Source: Pseudohongiella sp. (lineage in GTDB: Bacteria; Pseudomonadota; Gammaproteobacteria; Pseudomonadales; Pseudohongiellaceae). From it: 45,096 nt of DNA. Made by a program: the position numbers and the translations under genes. Position 1 is the stretch's first letter, and each line of letters begins with the position of its first letter. The stretch lies in contig JABMOK010000033.1 in the NCBI GenBank assembly GCA_013204155.1, positions 1-45,096 on the forward strand. The letters run 5' to 3'. The notes beneath the pieces are model-generated. The model made no database searches. It was not told the DNA's origin and saw only the letters and a program-made list of their open reading frames with translations. This document shows positions 1 through 8,447 of this stretch, piece after piece.

Positions 1-1
1 G

Positions 2-505
2 GTTAGACACCATATAGGGATGGTTTTTCAAAAACCCAATCCTTTCCCAAAGTCGATCTACAAGAATGTAGCCTGGGGGCCAACTGTCAATAAACACGAA
101 GGCTCGATTCCTGAATTGGTTGAGCGATCTCTAAAGCAAGCCTCTCTCTGGAATGAGGTAAAGGATCGACTGCATGACTCAGCGCTGGGTTTGTCTGGCG
201 GGCAACAGCAACGACTCTGTATAGCGAGAGCATTGGCGATGGAGCCTAATGTGTTACTTATGGATGAGCCCTGTTCAGCATTGGATCCTATTTCCACGGG
301 CCATATTGAAGACCTTATGTATGACCTGAAATCCCGCTACACAATCGTTATCGTTACTCACAACATGCAACAGGCCGCGCGCGTCTCGGATTACACCGCG
401 TTTTTGGAAATGGGCAAGCTTATTGAATTTGGTGAAACTGATCAAATTTTCACCCGCCCTGAACAGAAACGCACTGAAGAATATGTCACTGGTCGTTTTG
501 GATAA
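2..505 (+). CDS. pstB: Phosphate ABC transporter ATP-binding protein PstB (5' end outside window)
   Basis: ATPase subunit of the high-affinity phosphate importer PstSCAB, on the cytoplasmic face of the inner membrane. The frame is open from base 2, so the N-terminus with Walker A lies upstream. Visible are the Q-loop stretch [11 protein letters not shown], the ABC signature LSGGQQQR, Walker B (VLLMDEP) followed by the D-loop SALDP, and the H-loop [13 protein letters not shown]. The C-terminus [10 protein letters not shown] is typical of PstB and separates it from other importer ATPases. phoU follows after 14 bases, the usual order in the pst operon. The Pho promoter is not in the window. Confidence 0.96.
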   Translation, partial: VRHHIGMVFQKPNPFPKSIYKNVAWGPTVNKHEGSIPELVERSLKQASLWNEVKDRLHDSALGLSGGQQQRLCIARALAMEPNVLLMDEPCSALDPISTGHIEDLMYDLKSRYTIVIVTHNMQQAARVSDYTAFLEMGKLIEFGETDQIFTRPEQKRTEEYVTGRFG

Positions 506-519
506 GCAGAGAGAAAACT

Positions 520-1173
520 ATGTCACGACATTTACAAAGAGATATGGATCGACTCAAGAAAGAAATATTGCAACTAGGCGATATGGTTGAAACCGCCATC
601 AACAACGCCATTCTTTCTCTCAATGATCGTCGCCCGGAGCTGGCAGAGCTGGTTATTGAGGAAGAAAAATACATTGATGAAAAAGAAGTATCAATCGAGG
701 AGGATTGCCTGAAAATCCTGGCGCTACATCAGCCGGTGGCGATGGATTTGCGCTTCATTGTGGTGGTGTTAAAGGTAAACAACGACCTGGAGCGAATGGG
801 TGACATCGCGGTTAATGTAGCCCAGCGCGCGCTTTTCCTCGCTAGTAAAGAACCTATTCCAACTCCAACCGACTTTACTGAAATCATGTCAGTCAATATT
901 CGCACCATGGTGCGAAGCAGTCTCGATGCCATGGTAAAGCTGGATGTGGATTTAGCGCGCCGGGTGATAGCTATGGACAACGAAGTGGATGATATCAACC
1001 GACAAATGTATGTGGAATTTCAAACCCAGGTGGAAAAAGATCCTTCCACCATCAAGCGCGCCCTCGGCTTGCTTTCGACTTCCCGTAATCTTGAAAGAAT
1101 AGCTGACCTTGCCACGAACATCGCCGAAGACGTGATATTTATGGTGGAAGGAGAAGTTGTTCGCCATAAGTAA
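520..1173 (+). CDS. phoU: Phosphate signalling complex protein PhoU
   Basis: PhoU links the Pst transporter to the PhoR sensor kinase and damps the Pho regulon when phosphate is plentiful. The 217-residue length is slightly below the family norm. The all-helical protein shows the two expected repeats, each with its metal-binding motif: DLERMGD near residues 89-95 and NLERIAD near 190-196. The ATG has a purine-rich stretch (gcagagagaaa) just upstream and lies 14 bases after the pstB stop, so the two are almost certainly co-transcribed. Nothing looks damaged. Confidence 0.96.
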   Translation: MSRHLQRDMDRLKKEILQLGDMVETAINNAILSLNDRRPELAELVIEEEKYIDEKEVSIEEDCLKILALHQPVAMDLRFIVVVLKVNNDLERMGDIAVNVAQRALFLASKEPIPTPTDFTEIMSVNIRTMVRSSLDAMVKLDVDLARRVIAMDNEVDDINRQMYVEFQTQVEKDPSTIKRALGLLSTSRNLERIADLATNIAEDVIFMVEGEVVRHK

Positions 1174-1324
1174 TGTGCCGCAAGCGCTGTTCTCACTTGC
1201 AATACCCTGGCTTTCGATCCAGCATTTCCCTCTAGTTTTATTTGGATATAAGGTCTGAAAATGGCCAGCAGTGTCTACTTGACGCATCTACACTCTGGAA
1301 TCCAAATTGCAGAGGATCAAGCTA

Positions 1325-1804
1325 ATGCCAACTACCCGATTCAGAATCCAGGCGATACCTCGTCAAGTATACGAGCCATTCTTGGAATTAAGTGATTTAG
1401 AACTAACTCATTACCATGCCAGATGGATCGTGGCTGAAGCCGATCTGGAATTCCCATGCCGGGTTTCATTGCAGGATGCCAAACAAGGAGAGCGATTGCT
1501 TGCAATTTCACATCTGCACCATGACAGTGCATCGCCTTATAGAGCCGCCGGCCCCATCTTCGTGAGGAAAAATTGCGAAACCGCACGTCCCGAGATAGAC
1601 GAAGTTCCCATTATGTTACGGCACCGATTGTTGTCTTTACGAGGATACAGTGAGGACGGGAATATGCTCTGTGCCCAGGTTGTTGAAGGCAGCAAATTGG
1701 AATTTTCCATCGCCGATCAATTTCAATTTGCTGCCGTGAAATATCAACACATACACAATGCCATGGAGGGTTGCTTCAACTGCGCTGTACAGCGAATAGG
1801 CTAA
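1325..1804 (+). CDS. DUF1203 family protein
   Basis: A 159-residue cytoplasmic protein resembling the DUF1203 family, whose function is unknown. Family-like stretches are PCRVSLQDAKQGERLL followed by SPYRAAGPIFVR. Near the C-terminus are two cysteines in CFNCAV. The frame can be extended to a TTG at 1307, but I chose the ATG at 1325 because the sequence AGAGGA lies eight bases before it. It follows phoU by 151 bases with no terminator that I can see, so it may be a separate unit or receive read-through. There is no signal peptide or membrane segment. Family assignment is from memory of the motif. Confidence 0.75.
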   Translation: MPTTRFRIQAIPRQVYEPFLELSDLELTHYHARWIVAEADLEFPCRVSLQDAKQGERLLAISHLHHDSASPYRAAGPIFVRKNCETARPEIDEVPIMLRHRLLSLRGYSEDGNMLCAQVVEGSKLEFSIADQFQFAAVKYQHIHNAMEGCFNCAVQRIG

Positions 1805-1900
1805 AATAGATCCGGGGTCGCAGGGCTTGAAATCACTGCCACGGTTAGTTGTCACCATGCCGCACTGGACTTTCCCTGAGATATTGATCTGGATCGAATT

Positions 1901-1920
1901 TTCCCCCGATTGCCCCCGAT
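1901..1920 (+). repeat. Imperfect 10-bp direct repeat
   Basis: Two adjacent ten-base units, TTCCCCCGAT and TGCCCCCGAT, differ at one position. They lie just upstream of the FNR-like site of ompW. A related TTGCCCCCGA occurs at 8218-8227 upstream of the first RND operon. The role is unknown. Confidence 0.4.
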
Positions 1921-1932
1921 ACATTTCAATAG

Positions 1933-1973
1933 CTGATGCATATCAATTTTCAAAATAAATTCATCGTTACACT
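1933..1973 (+). promoter_or_regulatory. FNR/ANR-like site and -10 element upstream of ompW
   Basis: Positions 1933-1946 read CTGATGCATATCAA, 9 of the 10 defined bases of the FNR/ANR consensus TTGAT-N4-ATCAA. A -10-like TACACT lies at 1968-1973. A start site about seven bases later (near 1980) would put the centre of the box near -41, the class II FNR activation position. FNR control of ompW is known in enteric bacteria; applying it here is inference. Confidence 0.55.
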
Positions 1974-2021
1974 TTCCAACTTGCCACACTCTTTCAGAAC
2001 ATAATAGTTGCGAGGTATTAA

Positions 2022-2708
2022 ATGAAACGATTAAGCATTGCCACTCTCACAGTTAGCCTATTTTTAGTCCTTTCTGCTCCTGCATTTTCTCATGAAGCGG
2101 GGGATATTATTCTCCGCGTCGGAGCGACCTCGGTGGCGCCGGATGAAAGTACCAGTTTAATAAGTGCCGCCGCTACTGGCCCTCTCAGTGGTACCGGAGC
2201 AGGAGTCGGGGATAGTACCCAGCTGGGACTGAACCTTGTGTATATGCTCTCGGACAATATCGGTATCGAGGTTCTGGCGGCGACGCCTTTCGAGCATGAC
2301 CTTACAGCCAAGGGGCTCGGCCTGCACGGATTTTCTACCACCGACCTGGGTAGCAGCCATCAACTTCCTCCCACCCTAACTCTTAACTACTTTTTAGGTG
2401 GTGCCAATTCTCCGATCCGCCCCTATATTGGAATAGGAGTCAATTACACTACATTCTTCGACAAGTCACTTTCCAACCAGGCCAAATCTGAATTGGGAGC
2501 AAGTAATCTGGAGTTAGATGACTCATTTGGCTTGGCTTATCGCGCAGGAATCGATTTCAATATCGGCGATCGCTGGATACTCAATGCTTCACTGTGGAAT
2601 ATTGACATAGAAACAGATGCCAGCTTTAACTCAGCGCTGGGCAAGGTTAAAGTGAATGCGGAAATAGATCCCTGGGTGTATATGGTGTCCCTCGGCTATC
2701 GTTTTTAA
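2022..2708 (+). CDS. ompW: OmpW family outer membrane protein
   Basis: A 228-residue outer-membrane beta-barrel protein of the OmpW family, eight-stranded barrels thought to pass small hydrophobic compounds. Residues 1-23 form a clear signal peptide ending in APAFS, followed by HEAGDIILRVGA, the typical mature OmpW start. Other family stretches are LGLNLVYMLSDNIGIEVLAATPF and PYIGIGVNYT. The last residues, VSLGYRF, end in phenylalanine as expected for Bam-dependent barrel insertion. It is a single-gene unit: an FNR-like promoter lies upstream and a strong terminator follows 30 bases after the stop. The start has GAGG seven bases before the ATG. Confidence 0.93.
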   Translation: MKRLSIATLTVSLFLVLSAPAFSHEAGDIILRVGATSVAPDESTSLISAAATGPLSGTGAGVGDSTQLGLNLVYMLSDNIGIEVLAATPFEHDLTAKGLGLHGFSTTDLGSSHQLPPTLTLNYFLGGANSPIRPYIGIGVNYTTFFDKSLSNQAKSELGASNLELDDSFGLAYRAGIDFNIGDRWILNASLWNIDIETDASFNSALGKVKVNAEIDPWVYMVSLGYRF

Positions 2709-2738
2709 GACCGACGCACTATTCAGCAAGATTTTCTC

Positions 2739-2769
2739 AAGCTCGGGGGTAAAAACCTGAGCTTTTTTT
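2739..2769 (+). terminator. Rho-independent terminator after ompW
   Basis: Arms AAGCTCGGG (2739-2747) and CCTGAGCTT (2756-2764) pair fully with one G-T wobble around an eight-base loop. Seven T follow at 2763-2769. On the opposite strand there is no T-run, so it serves ompW and not the convergent aminotransferase gene. Confidence 0.9.
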
Positions 2770-2789
2770 AGAGTGTTGAGCCTGCCCCC

Positions 2790-4106
2790 TCAATCGAGCT
2801 CATCGAGTGACTCTGCTACGGCATTGACCAGCCCATGAATCTGTTCCTCATCGGCTATAAACGGTGGCGCCAATTGGATCGTGTCTGCTCCCCATCGCAC
2901 ATAGAAGCCCTTCTCCAGACACTTGAGCCCGACCTCGAAGGGACGCTTCAGCGGTTGCCCCGGACAATGGGCCAGGCTAATGCCTGCGGCTAAACCATAG
3001 TTACGAATATCGGTAACAAGGGCACTCTCTCGCAGACCATGAACTGCGGTTTCCAATACCGGAGCCATTGCCTTAACACGGTCCAGCAGCTTGTCATTTT
3101 GCAGAATATCCAGTGTCGCCAGCGCCGCCGCGCAGGCGACGGGGTGGCCAGAGTAGGTATAGCCGTGGGGAAATTCGACCATGTAATCGTCACCACCCTT
3201 GTGCATAAAAGTGCTGTAGATTTCTGCGCCCACTACCACCGCCCCCAGGGGAACAGTGCCGTTGGTGATTTGCTTGGCCAGAGTCATGATATCCGGCGTG
3301 ACAGCAAATTCTTCAGCCGCGGTCATCGATCCCATGCGGCCGAAACCGGTAATCACTTCATCGAAGATCAACAATATTTCGTGCTTGTCACAGATTTCTC
3401 TGAGCCGATTGAGATAACCCTTTGGTGGCGGCAATACACCTGCCGTACCAGATAATGGTTCGACGATTAGGGCTGCAATATTCGACGCATCATGCAATAA
3501 CACCAACTGTTCCAGTTCGTCGGCTAAATGAGCACCCACTTCGGGCATGCCCCGGCTGAATTTGTTTTCCTCCAAAAGCGTATGCGAAATATGATCGGCA
3601 TCGACGGTTTCGCCAAACAATTTTCGGTTAAAAGCAATTCCACCAACACCGACACCTCCATAGTTCACACCGTGATAGCCCTTCATGCGACCAATGAATT
3701 TAGTCTTGCCCGGTCGACCTAAGGTGCGCCAATAGCCACGCGCCATTTTCAGCGCCGTATCGATAGCCTCGGAACCAGAATCTGTAAAGAACACATAGTC
3801 GAGACCTGAAGGTGTCAGTTCTACTACCTTGTTGGCCAACTCGAATGACAGGGCATGGCCATATTGAAACCCCGGCGAGTAATCTAACTCGGCCATCTGC
3901 CTGCTGACAGCGGCGGTGATTTCCTCGCGGCCATGACCGGCACCACAGGTCCACAGTCCTGAGAGTCCATCGAATATCTCGCGACCCTCGGTGTCGGTAT
4001 AATAGGCCCCCTTGGCCGAGGCCATAAGTCGCGGATTATCCTTGAACTGTCGATTGCCGGTAAAGGGCATCCAGTGTGCTTCGAGTTGTTTTCTACTCAG
4101 AGTCAA
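2790..4106 (-). CDS. Class III aminotransferase, omega-amino acid:pyruvate type
   Basis: A 438-residue PLP enzyme that probably moves the amino group of an omega-amino acid such as beta-alanine to pyruvate. The N-terminal stretch HWMPFTGNRQFKDNPRL and the segment GLWTCGAGHGR are typical of beta-alanine:pyruvate transaminases. GSEA lies at residues 111-114, the PLP-binding Asp is in IFDE (D249) and the Schiff-base lysine in TLAKQITNG (K278). The start is a TTG with AGGGGG six bases upstream; no ATG fits the conserved N-terminus. It lies 49 bases downstream of a symporter gene on the same strand, so the two probably form an uptake-plus-transamination operon. The exact amine donor cannot be read from sequence. 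Confidence 0.9.
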   Translation of the reverse strand: MTLSRKQLEAHWMPFTGNRQFKDNPRLMASAKGAYYTDTEGREIFDGLSGLWTCGAGHGREEITAAVSRQMAELDYSPGFQYGHALSFELANKVVELTPSGLDYVFFTDSGSEAIDTALKMARGYWRTLGRPGKTKFIGRMKGYHGVNYGGVGVGGIAFNRKLFGETVDADHISHTLLEENKFSRGMPEVGAHLADELEQLVLLHDASNIAALIVEPLSGTAGVLPPPKGYLNRLREICDKHEILLIFDEVITGFGRMGSMTAAEEFAVTPDIMTLAKQITNGTVPLGAVVVGAEIYSTFMHKGGDDYMVEFPHGYTYSGHPVACAAALATLDILQNDKLLDRVKAMAPVLETAVHGLRESALVTDIRNYGLAAGISLAHCPGQPLKRPFEVGLKCLEKGFYVRWGADTIQLAPPFIADEEQIHGLVNAVAESLDELD

Positions 4107-4155
4107 ACGCCACCCCCTTAGTTTTGTATAATTTATTCATTTATTAACCGACCAA

Positions 4156-5727
4156 TTAGTTGCTTGCAACTGACTCTACGGCTACCTGCACGCCTTCGTC
4201 CTTAGCATGCCCGATGCTTGCCAGATCGGCGCGATATTGTGCTTCCAGCTGTTTATCCGGCCACATAATACTCACCACATATCCAACCAGCAAGGCGGAC
4301 AAAAAAGAGGGCGGCATCGTTTCCAGAGCGGTGAAATAGGGACCAATGCCGTCCATCGACTGCAGCACAAACTTACTGATCAGGGTCATGGAAAAACCGG
4401 TAATCATGGCGGCGATGGCCGCTCTTTCGGTAAACCGCGGCCAAAACAAAGACAGAATGATCATCGGACAAAAGGTGGCAGCAATACCCGCCCAGCCAAA
4501 TATCACAAACCAGAAGATAGTTCGGTCCGGCGATAATATTGAAACGAGAATGGCCAAGCCCAGGGAAGCGGCTGCCAGAACAATTGTTATGCGCCGGCAC
4601 AGTCTGGCGGCATGACTATCGCTTAAGTCGGGATTGATAATTTTTTCATAAAGATCGTGCGTGATTGAGCTGGCGGCCATCACCAATAAAGACGATACGG
4701 TGGACATAATGGCGGATAAAACTGCAGCCACATACAGCCCAACCAGCAAGGGTGGAAAAGTGTAGGAAACCAGTTCGGACAAAACATTCTGCGCGCCGTT
4801 ACCCAATACGGTCTCCGCTTCCACGCCCTGAGTAGTAAAAATATACCGACCCAGGACACCAATGCTGACTGCCGAGAAATCCACCAGTAGCGTAAATAGC
4901 ATGGCCACCCATTTGCCGCGATTAATCTGCTGCTCGCTGCGGATAGCGATAAAGCGAACAAATACCTGGGGTGAACCCATGAAGCCCAGGCCGATTAACA
5001 TCATGCCAATTACCACCGACATATTCATTAAACTAAACCCACCTGCCCCCCACATATTCACCAGACCGGGCTCGATGGCGGATAAACCAGCATAAATAGA
5101 GCCACTGTTAGAGAGCGAAAGATAGGCCACCGCCGGCAGCAGCAGCAGACAAATTAACATCATCGCGCCTTGAAACATGTCGGTCCAGGCGGCGGCGAGA
5201 AAGCCACCGGCGATGCAGTAAGTGGCCACCACAAAAAAACCTACCACCGCGCCCACGTGATAGTCCCAATTCAGAAAAGTTTCGAAAGCTGACCCAGTCG
5301 CATCGATCTGGGCCGAGATATAAATCAGCACGAAAACGGTAAGTACGATTGCCGATACTATTCGCAACACATTGGTTTTCGATCTAAACCGATTCACCAT
5401 GTAGTCGATGACAGTAATCGAATCGTATTTATCGGTGAGACGCTTGAAACGATTTGCCATCAGAAACCAGGCAACTCCCACGCCGAGCAGTTCTCCGACC
5501 ACCACCCAGTAGGTGCTAAAACCAAGCATCGCCCCCATGCCGGTTAGTCCTAACAGTAACCAGGCTGATTCACCGGTGGCCTGAGCGGAGAAAGCGGCAA
5601 CCAGAAAGCCGAGCGATTTACCGCCGATCACAAAGTCTTTCATACTCTTGACGCGCTTGGAGGCGATGTATCCCAAACACATCAAGATGCCGACATAAAT
5701 AACAATCATCGAATATTTCTCGAACAT
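4156..5727 (-). CDS. Sodium:solute symporter (SSS family, PutP-like)
   Basis: A 523-residue inner-membrane protein with about 13 hydrophobic segments, of the SSS family that couples sodium entry to uptake of amino acids or other organic solutes. The beginning (SKRVKSMKDFVIGGKSLG, then AFSAQATGESAWLLLGLTG) resembles the PutP proline-permease branch, where that stretch helps bind sodium. The C-terminal tail after residue 490 is hydrophilic. It is the first gene of a two-gene unit with the aminotransferase. I infer an amino-acid-like substrate from that partner; proline itself is not established. The start ATG has only a weak GGGGCGAG ribosome site. Confidence 0.9.
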   Translation of the reverse strand: MFEKYSMIVIYVGILMCLGYIASKRVKSMKDFVIGGKSLGFLVAAFSAQATGESAWLLLGLTGMGAMLGFSTYWVVVGELLGVGVAWFLMANRFKRLTDKYDSITVIDYMVNRFRSKTNVLRIVSAIVLTVFVLIYISAQIDATGSAFETFLNWDYHVGAVVGFFVVATYCIAGGFLAAAWTDMFQGAMMLICLLLLPAVAYLSLSNSGSIYAGLSAIEPGLVNMWGAGGFSLMNMSVVIGMMLIGLGFMGSPQVFVRFIAIRSEQQINRGKWVAMLFTLLVDFSAVSIGVLGRYIFTTQGVEAETVLGNGAQNVLSELVSYTFPPLLVGLYVAAVLSAIMSTVSSLLVMAASSITHDLYEKIINPDLSDSHAARLCRRITIVLAAASLGLAILVSILSPDRTIFWFVIFGWAGIAATFCPMIILSLFWPRFTERAAIAAMITGFSMTLISKFVLQSMDGIGPYFTALETMPPSFLSALLVGYVVSIMWPDKQLEAQYRADLASIGHAKDEGVQVAVESVASN

Positions 5728-5881
5728 ATTCTCGCCCCGGTCAGGCTCTGACCGTTAAGATAAAATTAAGTGACTGAATAGTACCTCTCACGCCCACAAG
5801 TTTCACCTACTGAGCTTGTTCGATGGCCGCAAACCCCTATAATGTTCTGCTCCGCTGGTTCCAGCAGACCATCATTATTGG

Positions 5882-6736
5882 ATGTTCTTCATGTCACCGC
5901 TAATCTTTAGCGCCGTAATGTTTGCGGCTTTTCTTCATGCCTGCTGGAATGCCCTAATCAAAGTCAGCGGCGATCGTCTGGTTATTATGGCGGTCACTAC
6001 TGCCGCTTCTTCCATTCTAGCTATCCCGATTCTGTTCCTGCTGCCACTTCCGGCAGTTCAGAGTTGGCCCTATCTTGCCGCATCCGCCTGCATTCACACT
6101 GGCTACATGCTGTTGCTGGTAAAGGCCTACGGATTTGGCGATTTTGCCCAGGTCTATCCGCTGGCCCGTGGTTCGGCACCACTGCTAACAGCTATCCTGG
6201 GATTCTTGCTACTCAATGAGAGCATGCATTCAAGTGAAGTTTTGGGAATGCTGTTAATCGTATGCGGAATTTTTGCACTGGCTCTGGAACGCAGTGCCGG
6301 TGTCTTACAAATGTCGCGCCCGGCGCTGGTTTATTCGCTATTGACCGGGGTCTGCATCACCGCCTACTCCCTGGTGGATGGCACCGGCGCGCGGCTATCC
6401 GGCAACAGCAACAGTTTCACGATGTGGATGTTTCTTCTCGATGGCTTTATGGTACCTATCGTTGCCTGCACGCGACGCCCAAAGAAGCTATTGTTGAGCA
6501 CGATAAGAAGCGTGTGGAAACCAGGCCTTGTAGTGGCCGTGTTATCTACCATCGGTTATGCGATTATTGTCTGGGCATTTAGTCAGGAGCGAATCGCTCC
6601 GGTTGCGGTACTGCGAGAGACAAGTGTACTGTTTGCCATGTTGATCTCGGTATTTCTAATCAAGGAAACCTTTTCGCCATTGCGATTCGGAATCATCTTG
6701 TTAATTTTGAGCGGGATCATATTGTTAGGAGTCTAG
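5882..6736 (+). CDS. EamA/DMT family transporter
   Basis: A 284-residue inner-membrane protein with about ten membrane segments, matching the drug/metabolite transporter superfamily. Two half-repeats are visible: the first ends around LNESMHSSEVLGMLLIVCGI (near residues 105-125), the second around LIKETFSPLRFGIILLILSGI at the C-terminus. These E-containing ends before the last helix are typical of EamA domains. The substrate is unknown; relatives export amino acids and other metabolites. The ATG at 5882 or the one at 5891 could start translation, and neither has a good ribosome site. It is divergent from the symporter gene across about 150 bases. Confidence 0.87.
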   Translation: MFFMSPLIFSAVMFAAFLHACWNALIKVSGDRLVIMAVTTAASSILAIPILFLLPLPAVQSWPYLAASACIHTGYMLLLVKAYGFGDFAQVYPLARGSAPLLTAILGFLLLNESMHSSEVLGMLLIVCGIFALALERSAGVLQMSRPALVYSLLTGVCITAYSLVDGTGARLSGNSNSFTMWMFLLDGFMVPIVACTRRPKKLLLSTIRSVWKPGLVVAVLSTIGYAIIVWAFSQERIAPVAVLRETSVLFAMLISVFLIKETFSPLRFGIILLILSGIILLGV

Positions 6737-6806
6737 AATTGTTCGACACCCAGTGTATTGTCAACCTGATTTCATCGAGCCCGTTTCTTTGCTTAAATGA
6801 ATGCTT

Positions 6807-6870
6807 ATTTGAAAACCAATTACTTTGAAAATCAATAGCTTTGAAAATCAATTGCTTTGAAAATCAATAG
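6807..6870 (+). repeat. 16-bp tandem repeat upstream of the MtfA-like gene
   Basis: CTTTGAAAATCAATAG occurs at 6823-6838 and 6855-6870, with a one-base variant at 6839-6854. A decayed fourth copy with four mismatches lies at 6807-6822. The array ends 14 bases before the TTG start at 6885, so it sits in the leader or promoter of that gene. Confidence 0.9.
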
Positions 6871-6884
6871 CGAGATCGATCCAA

Positions 6885-7724
6885 TTGCCTACTAGTTCCC
6901 TCATTAGCCTGCTAGGTTTGCTGCTGATTTTAGTTGCGGTGATAGTTCGCGTATTGTTCTGGCCCGGCTACCGATTGCAGCGTATTCAAAACAAAGCCTT
7001 TGCAGACAATTGGTTGCAGATTCTTCGCCGACGCCTGCCCTTTTACCCATCACTTCCTGTTAATGCGCAGCAGAGACTGCAAAACCTGATCAAGGTATTT
7101 TTGCATGACAAACATTTTGTTGGCTGCGGCGGACAGATAATCGACGACGATATTCGAGTCACCATTGCCGCTCAAGCCTGTCTGCTAATTCTCAACAGAA
7201 CCGACAATCCCTATCAAGATCTCAACTCAGTTCTGGTGTATCCCTCAACCTTTGTCACCACCAGAGAGGTACGCGATGAGCAGGGACTGGTCTCTACCAA
7301 TCATACGGCCCTGTTGGGGGAGTCCTGGAGCCAAGGCAAGGTGATTCTAGCCTGGGATAACGTAGAAGCCGGAGTACGCAACCTTCACGACGGGCACAAT
7401 GTGGTGCTGCATGAATTTGCACATCAACTGGACAATGAGTCCGGCGCTCACAACGGCGCACCACTGCTAGTCACTCGCGGCGCCTACAAAAGCTGGGCTC
7501 ATGTTTTTAGCCAGGAATTTGAAGTGCTGCAACAGCAGGCCGCCGAAGGACAGATCAGCCTTTTCGATCACTACGGCGCCAGCAACCCTGCCGAGTTTTT
7601 CGCGGTGACAACTGAGACTTTTTTTGAGCGTGGCAAAGAAATGCGCACAAGCCACCGGGAACTATTTCAGCAGTTAGTGAAATTCTATGGCATAGACCCG
7701 ACGGATTGGCATACTATCAACTGA
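6885..7724 (+). CDS. MtfA-like zinc metallopeptidase (M90 family)
   Basis: A 279-residue protein of the MtfA/M90 group. In E. coli MtfA is an aminopeptidase that also sequesters the Mlc repressor. The zinc motif HEFAH lies at residues 176-180, followed by QLDNESG, and the third ligand is E237 in NPAEFFAV. Unlike E. coli MtfA it begins with a membrane segment (residues 5-27), so it is probably anchored with the catalytic domain in the cytoplasm. The TTG start is the only candidate that keeps the membrane segment whole; a weak GAG lies upstream. A 16-bp tandem array sits immediately before it. The GFA gene follows 22 bases later. Confidence 0.88.
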   Translation: MPTSSLISLLGLLLILVAVIVRVLFWPGYRLQRIQNKAFADNWLQILRRRLPFYPSLPVNAQQRLQNLIKVFLHDKHFVGCGGQIIDDDIRVTIAAQACLLILNRTDNPYQDLNSVLVYPSTFVTTREVRDEQGLVSTNHTALLGESWSQGKVILAWDNVEAGVRNLHDGHNVVLHEFAHQLDNESGAHNGAPLLVTRGAYKSWAHVFSQEFEVLQQQAAEGQISLFDHYGASNPAEFFAVTTETFFERGKEMRTSHRELFQQLVKFYGIDPTDWHTIN

Positions 7725-7746
7725 TTAATCAGGGAGAAGCGACAAT

Positions 7747-8115
7747 ATGCAAGGGGGATGTTTCTGCGGAAAAATTCGATATGAAATTGCAGACGGAGAA
7801 TATCTGGTTGTAAATTGTCATTGCAGCATTTGTCGAAAAACCAGTGCAGCACCCTTTGTAAGCTGGATTACTGTTCCGCAAGAGGCATTCAGCTACTTAA
7901 CAGGAACGCCTGAACTGCTACAATCATCGGCAAAGGGTAGCAGACATTTTTGCTCAGATTGCGGAACCCCATTGACGTTTATTACAACAGAACGTCCAAC
8001 GGAGATAGATATCACCACCGGCAGTCTGGATAATCCCGAAGACGCCATTCCAAGCATCGATATACACGAAGAATCCAGACTCAATTGGCTTAAGCTCGAA
8101 CCACATACCCGTTAA
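7747..8115 (+). CDS. GFA (CENP-V/GFA) domain protein
   Basis: A 122-residue zinc-binding protein of the family named after glutathione-dependent formaldehyde-activating enzyme. Cysteines are in the expected places: C5 and C7 (GGCFCG), C24, C26 and C29 (NCHCSICRK), and C69 and C72 (HFCSDCGTPL). Members of this size are mostly of unknown substrate and should not be assumed to act on formaldehyde. The ATG has AGGGAG about ten bases upstream, and the gene follows the MtfA-like gene by 22 bases, so they may be co-transcribed. Confidence 0.9.
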   Translation: MQGGCFCGKIRYEIADGEYLVVNCHCSICRKTSAAPFVSWITVPQEAFSYLTGTPELLQSSAKGSRHFCSDCGTPLTFITTERPTEIDITTGSLDNPEDAIPSIDIHEESRLNWLKLEPHTR

Positions 8116-8447
8116 GAACATCGTATCCGGCGAAGAGTGAAGCCAGGCGGAACCAACTGCGATAATTCCTAACAAACCGGCACAGCGACTGGTGGAATCG
8201 AATAACAATTAGTTAATTTGCCCCCGAACGTCCCCCCTCCTCTAATTATTACCCTAACTATTTCATAGAGTTATGCTCTTGGCATGATTTGTGAAAGAAC
8301 AAGTAAACAGGTAGACCAGTAAGCGCGTCAAAGTTCTCACAGCGCTACAAATTTTACCGCATTTGTAACCTTATGAGGCGGCTAAACGTCTAACCACGGT
8401 AATTAGTCGCATCGAAGATATAAAAATTCTCTGAAGGTAATTTAATT
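8116..8447. other. Intergenic region before the first RND operon
   Basis: 332 bases without a convincing gene. It contains a promoter-like pair at 8218-8246 and otherwise nothing I can name. If that promoter is real, the RND mRNA has a leader of roughly 195 bases, long enough for post-transcriptional control. Confidence 0.5.
8218..8246 (+). promoter_or_regulatory. Possible sigma-70 promoter for the first RND operon
   Basis: TTGCCC (8218-8223) and TCTAAT (8241-8246) are separated by 17 bases. The -10 matches at five of six positions, the -35 at four. No transcript evidence is available. Confidence 0.35.

Noticed and set aside
952-1287. 111-residue minus-strand frame over phoU
   Set aside because: Mostly antisense to phoU, with no motifs.
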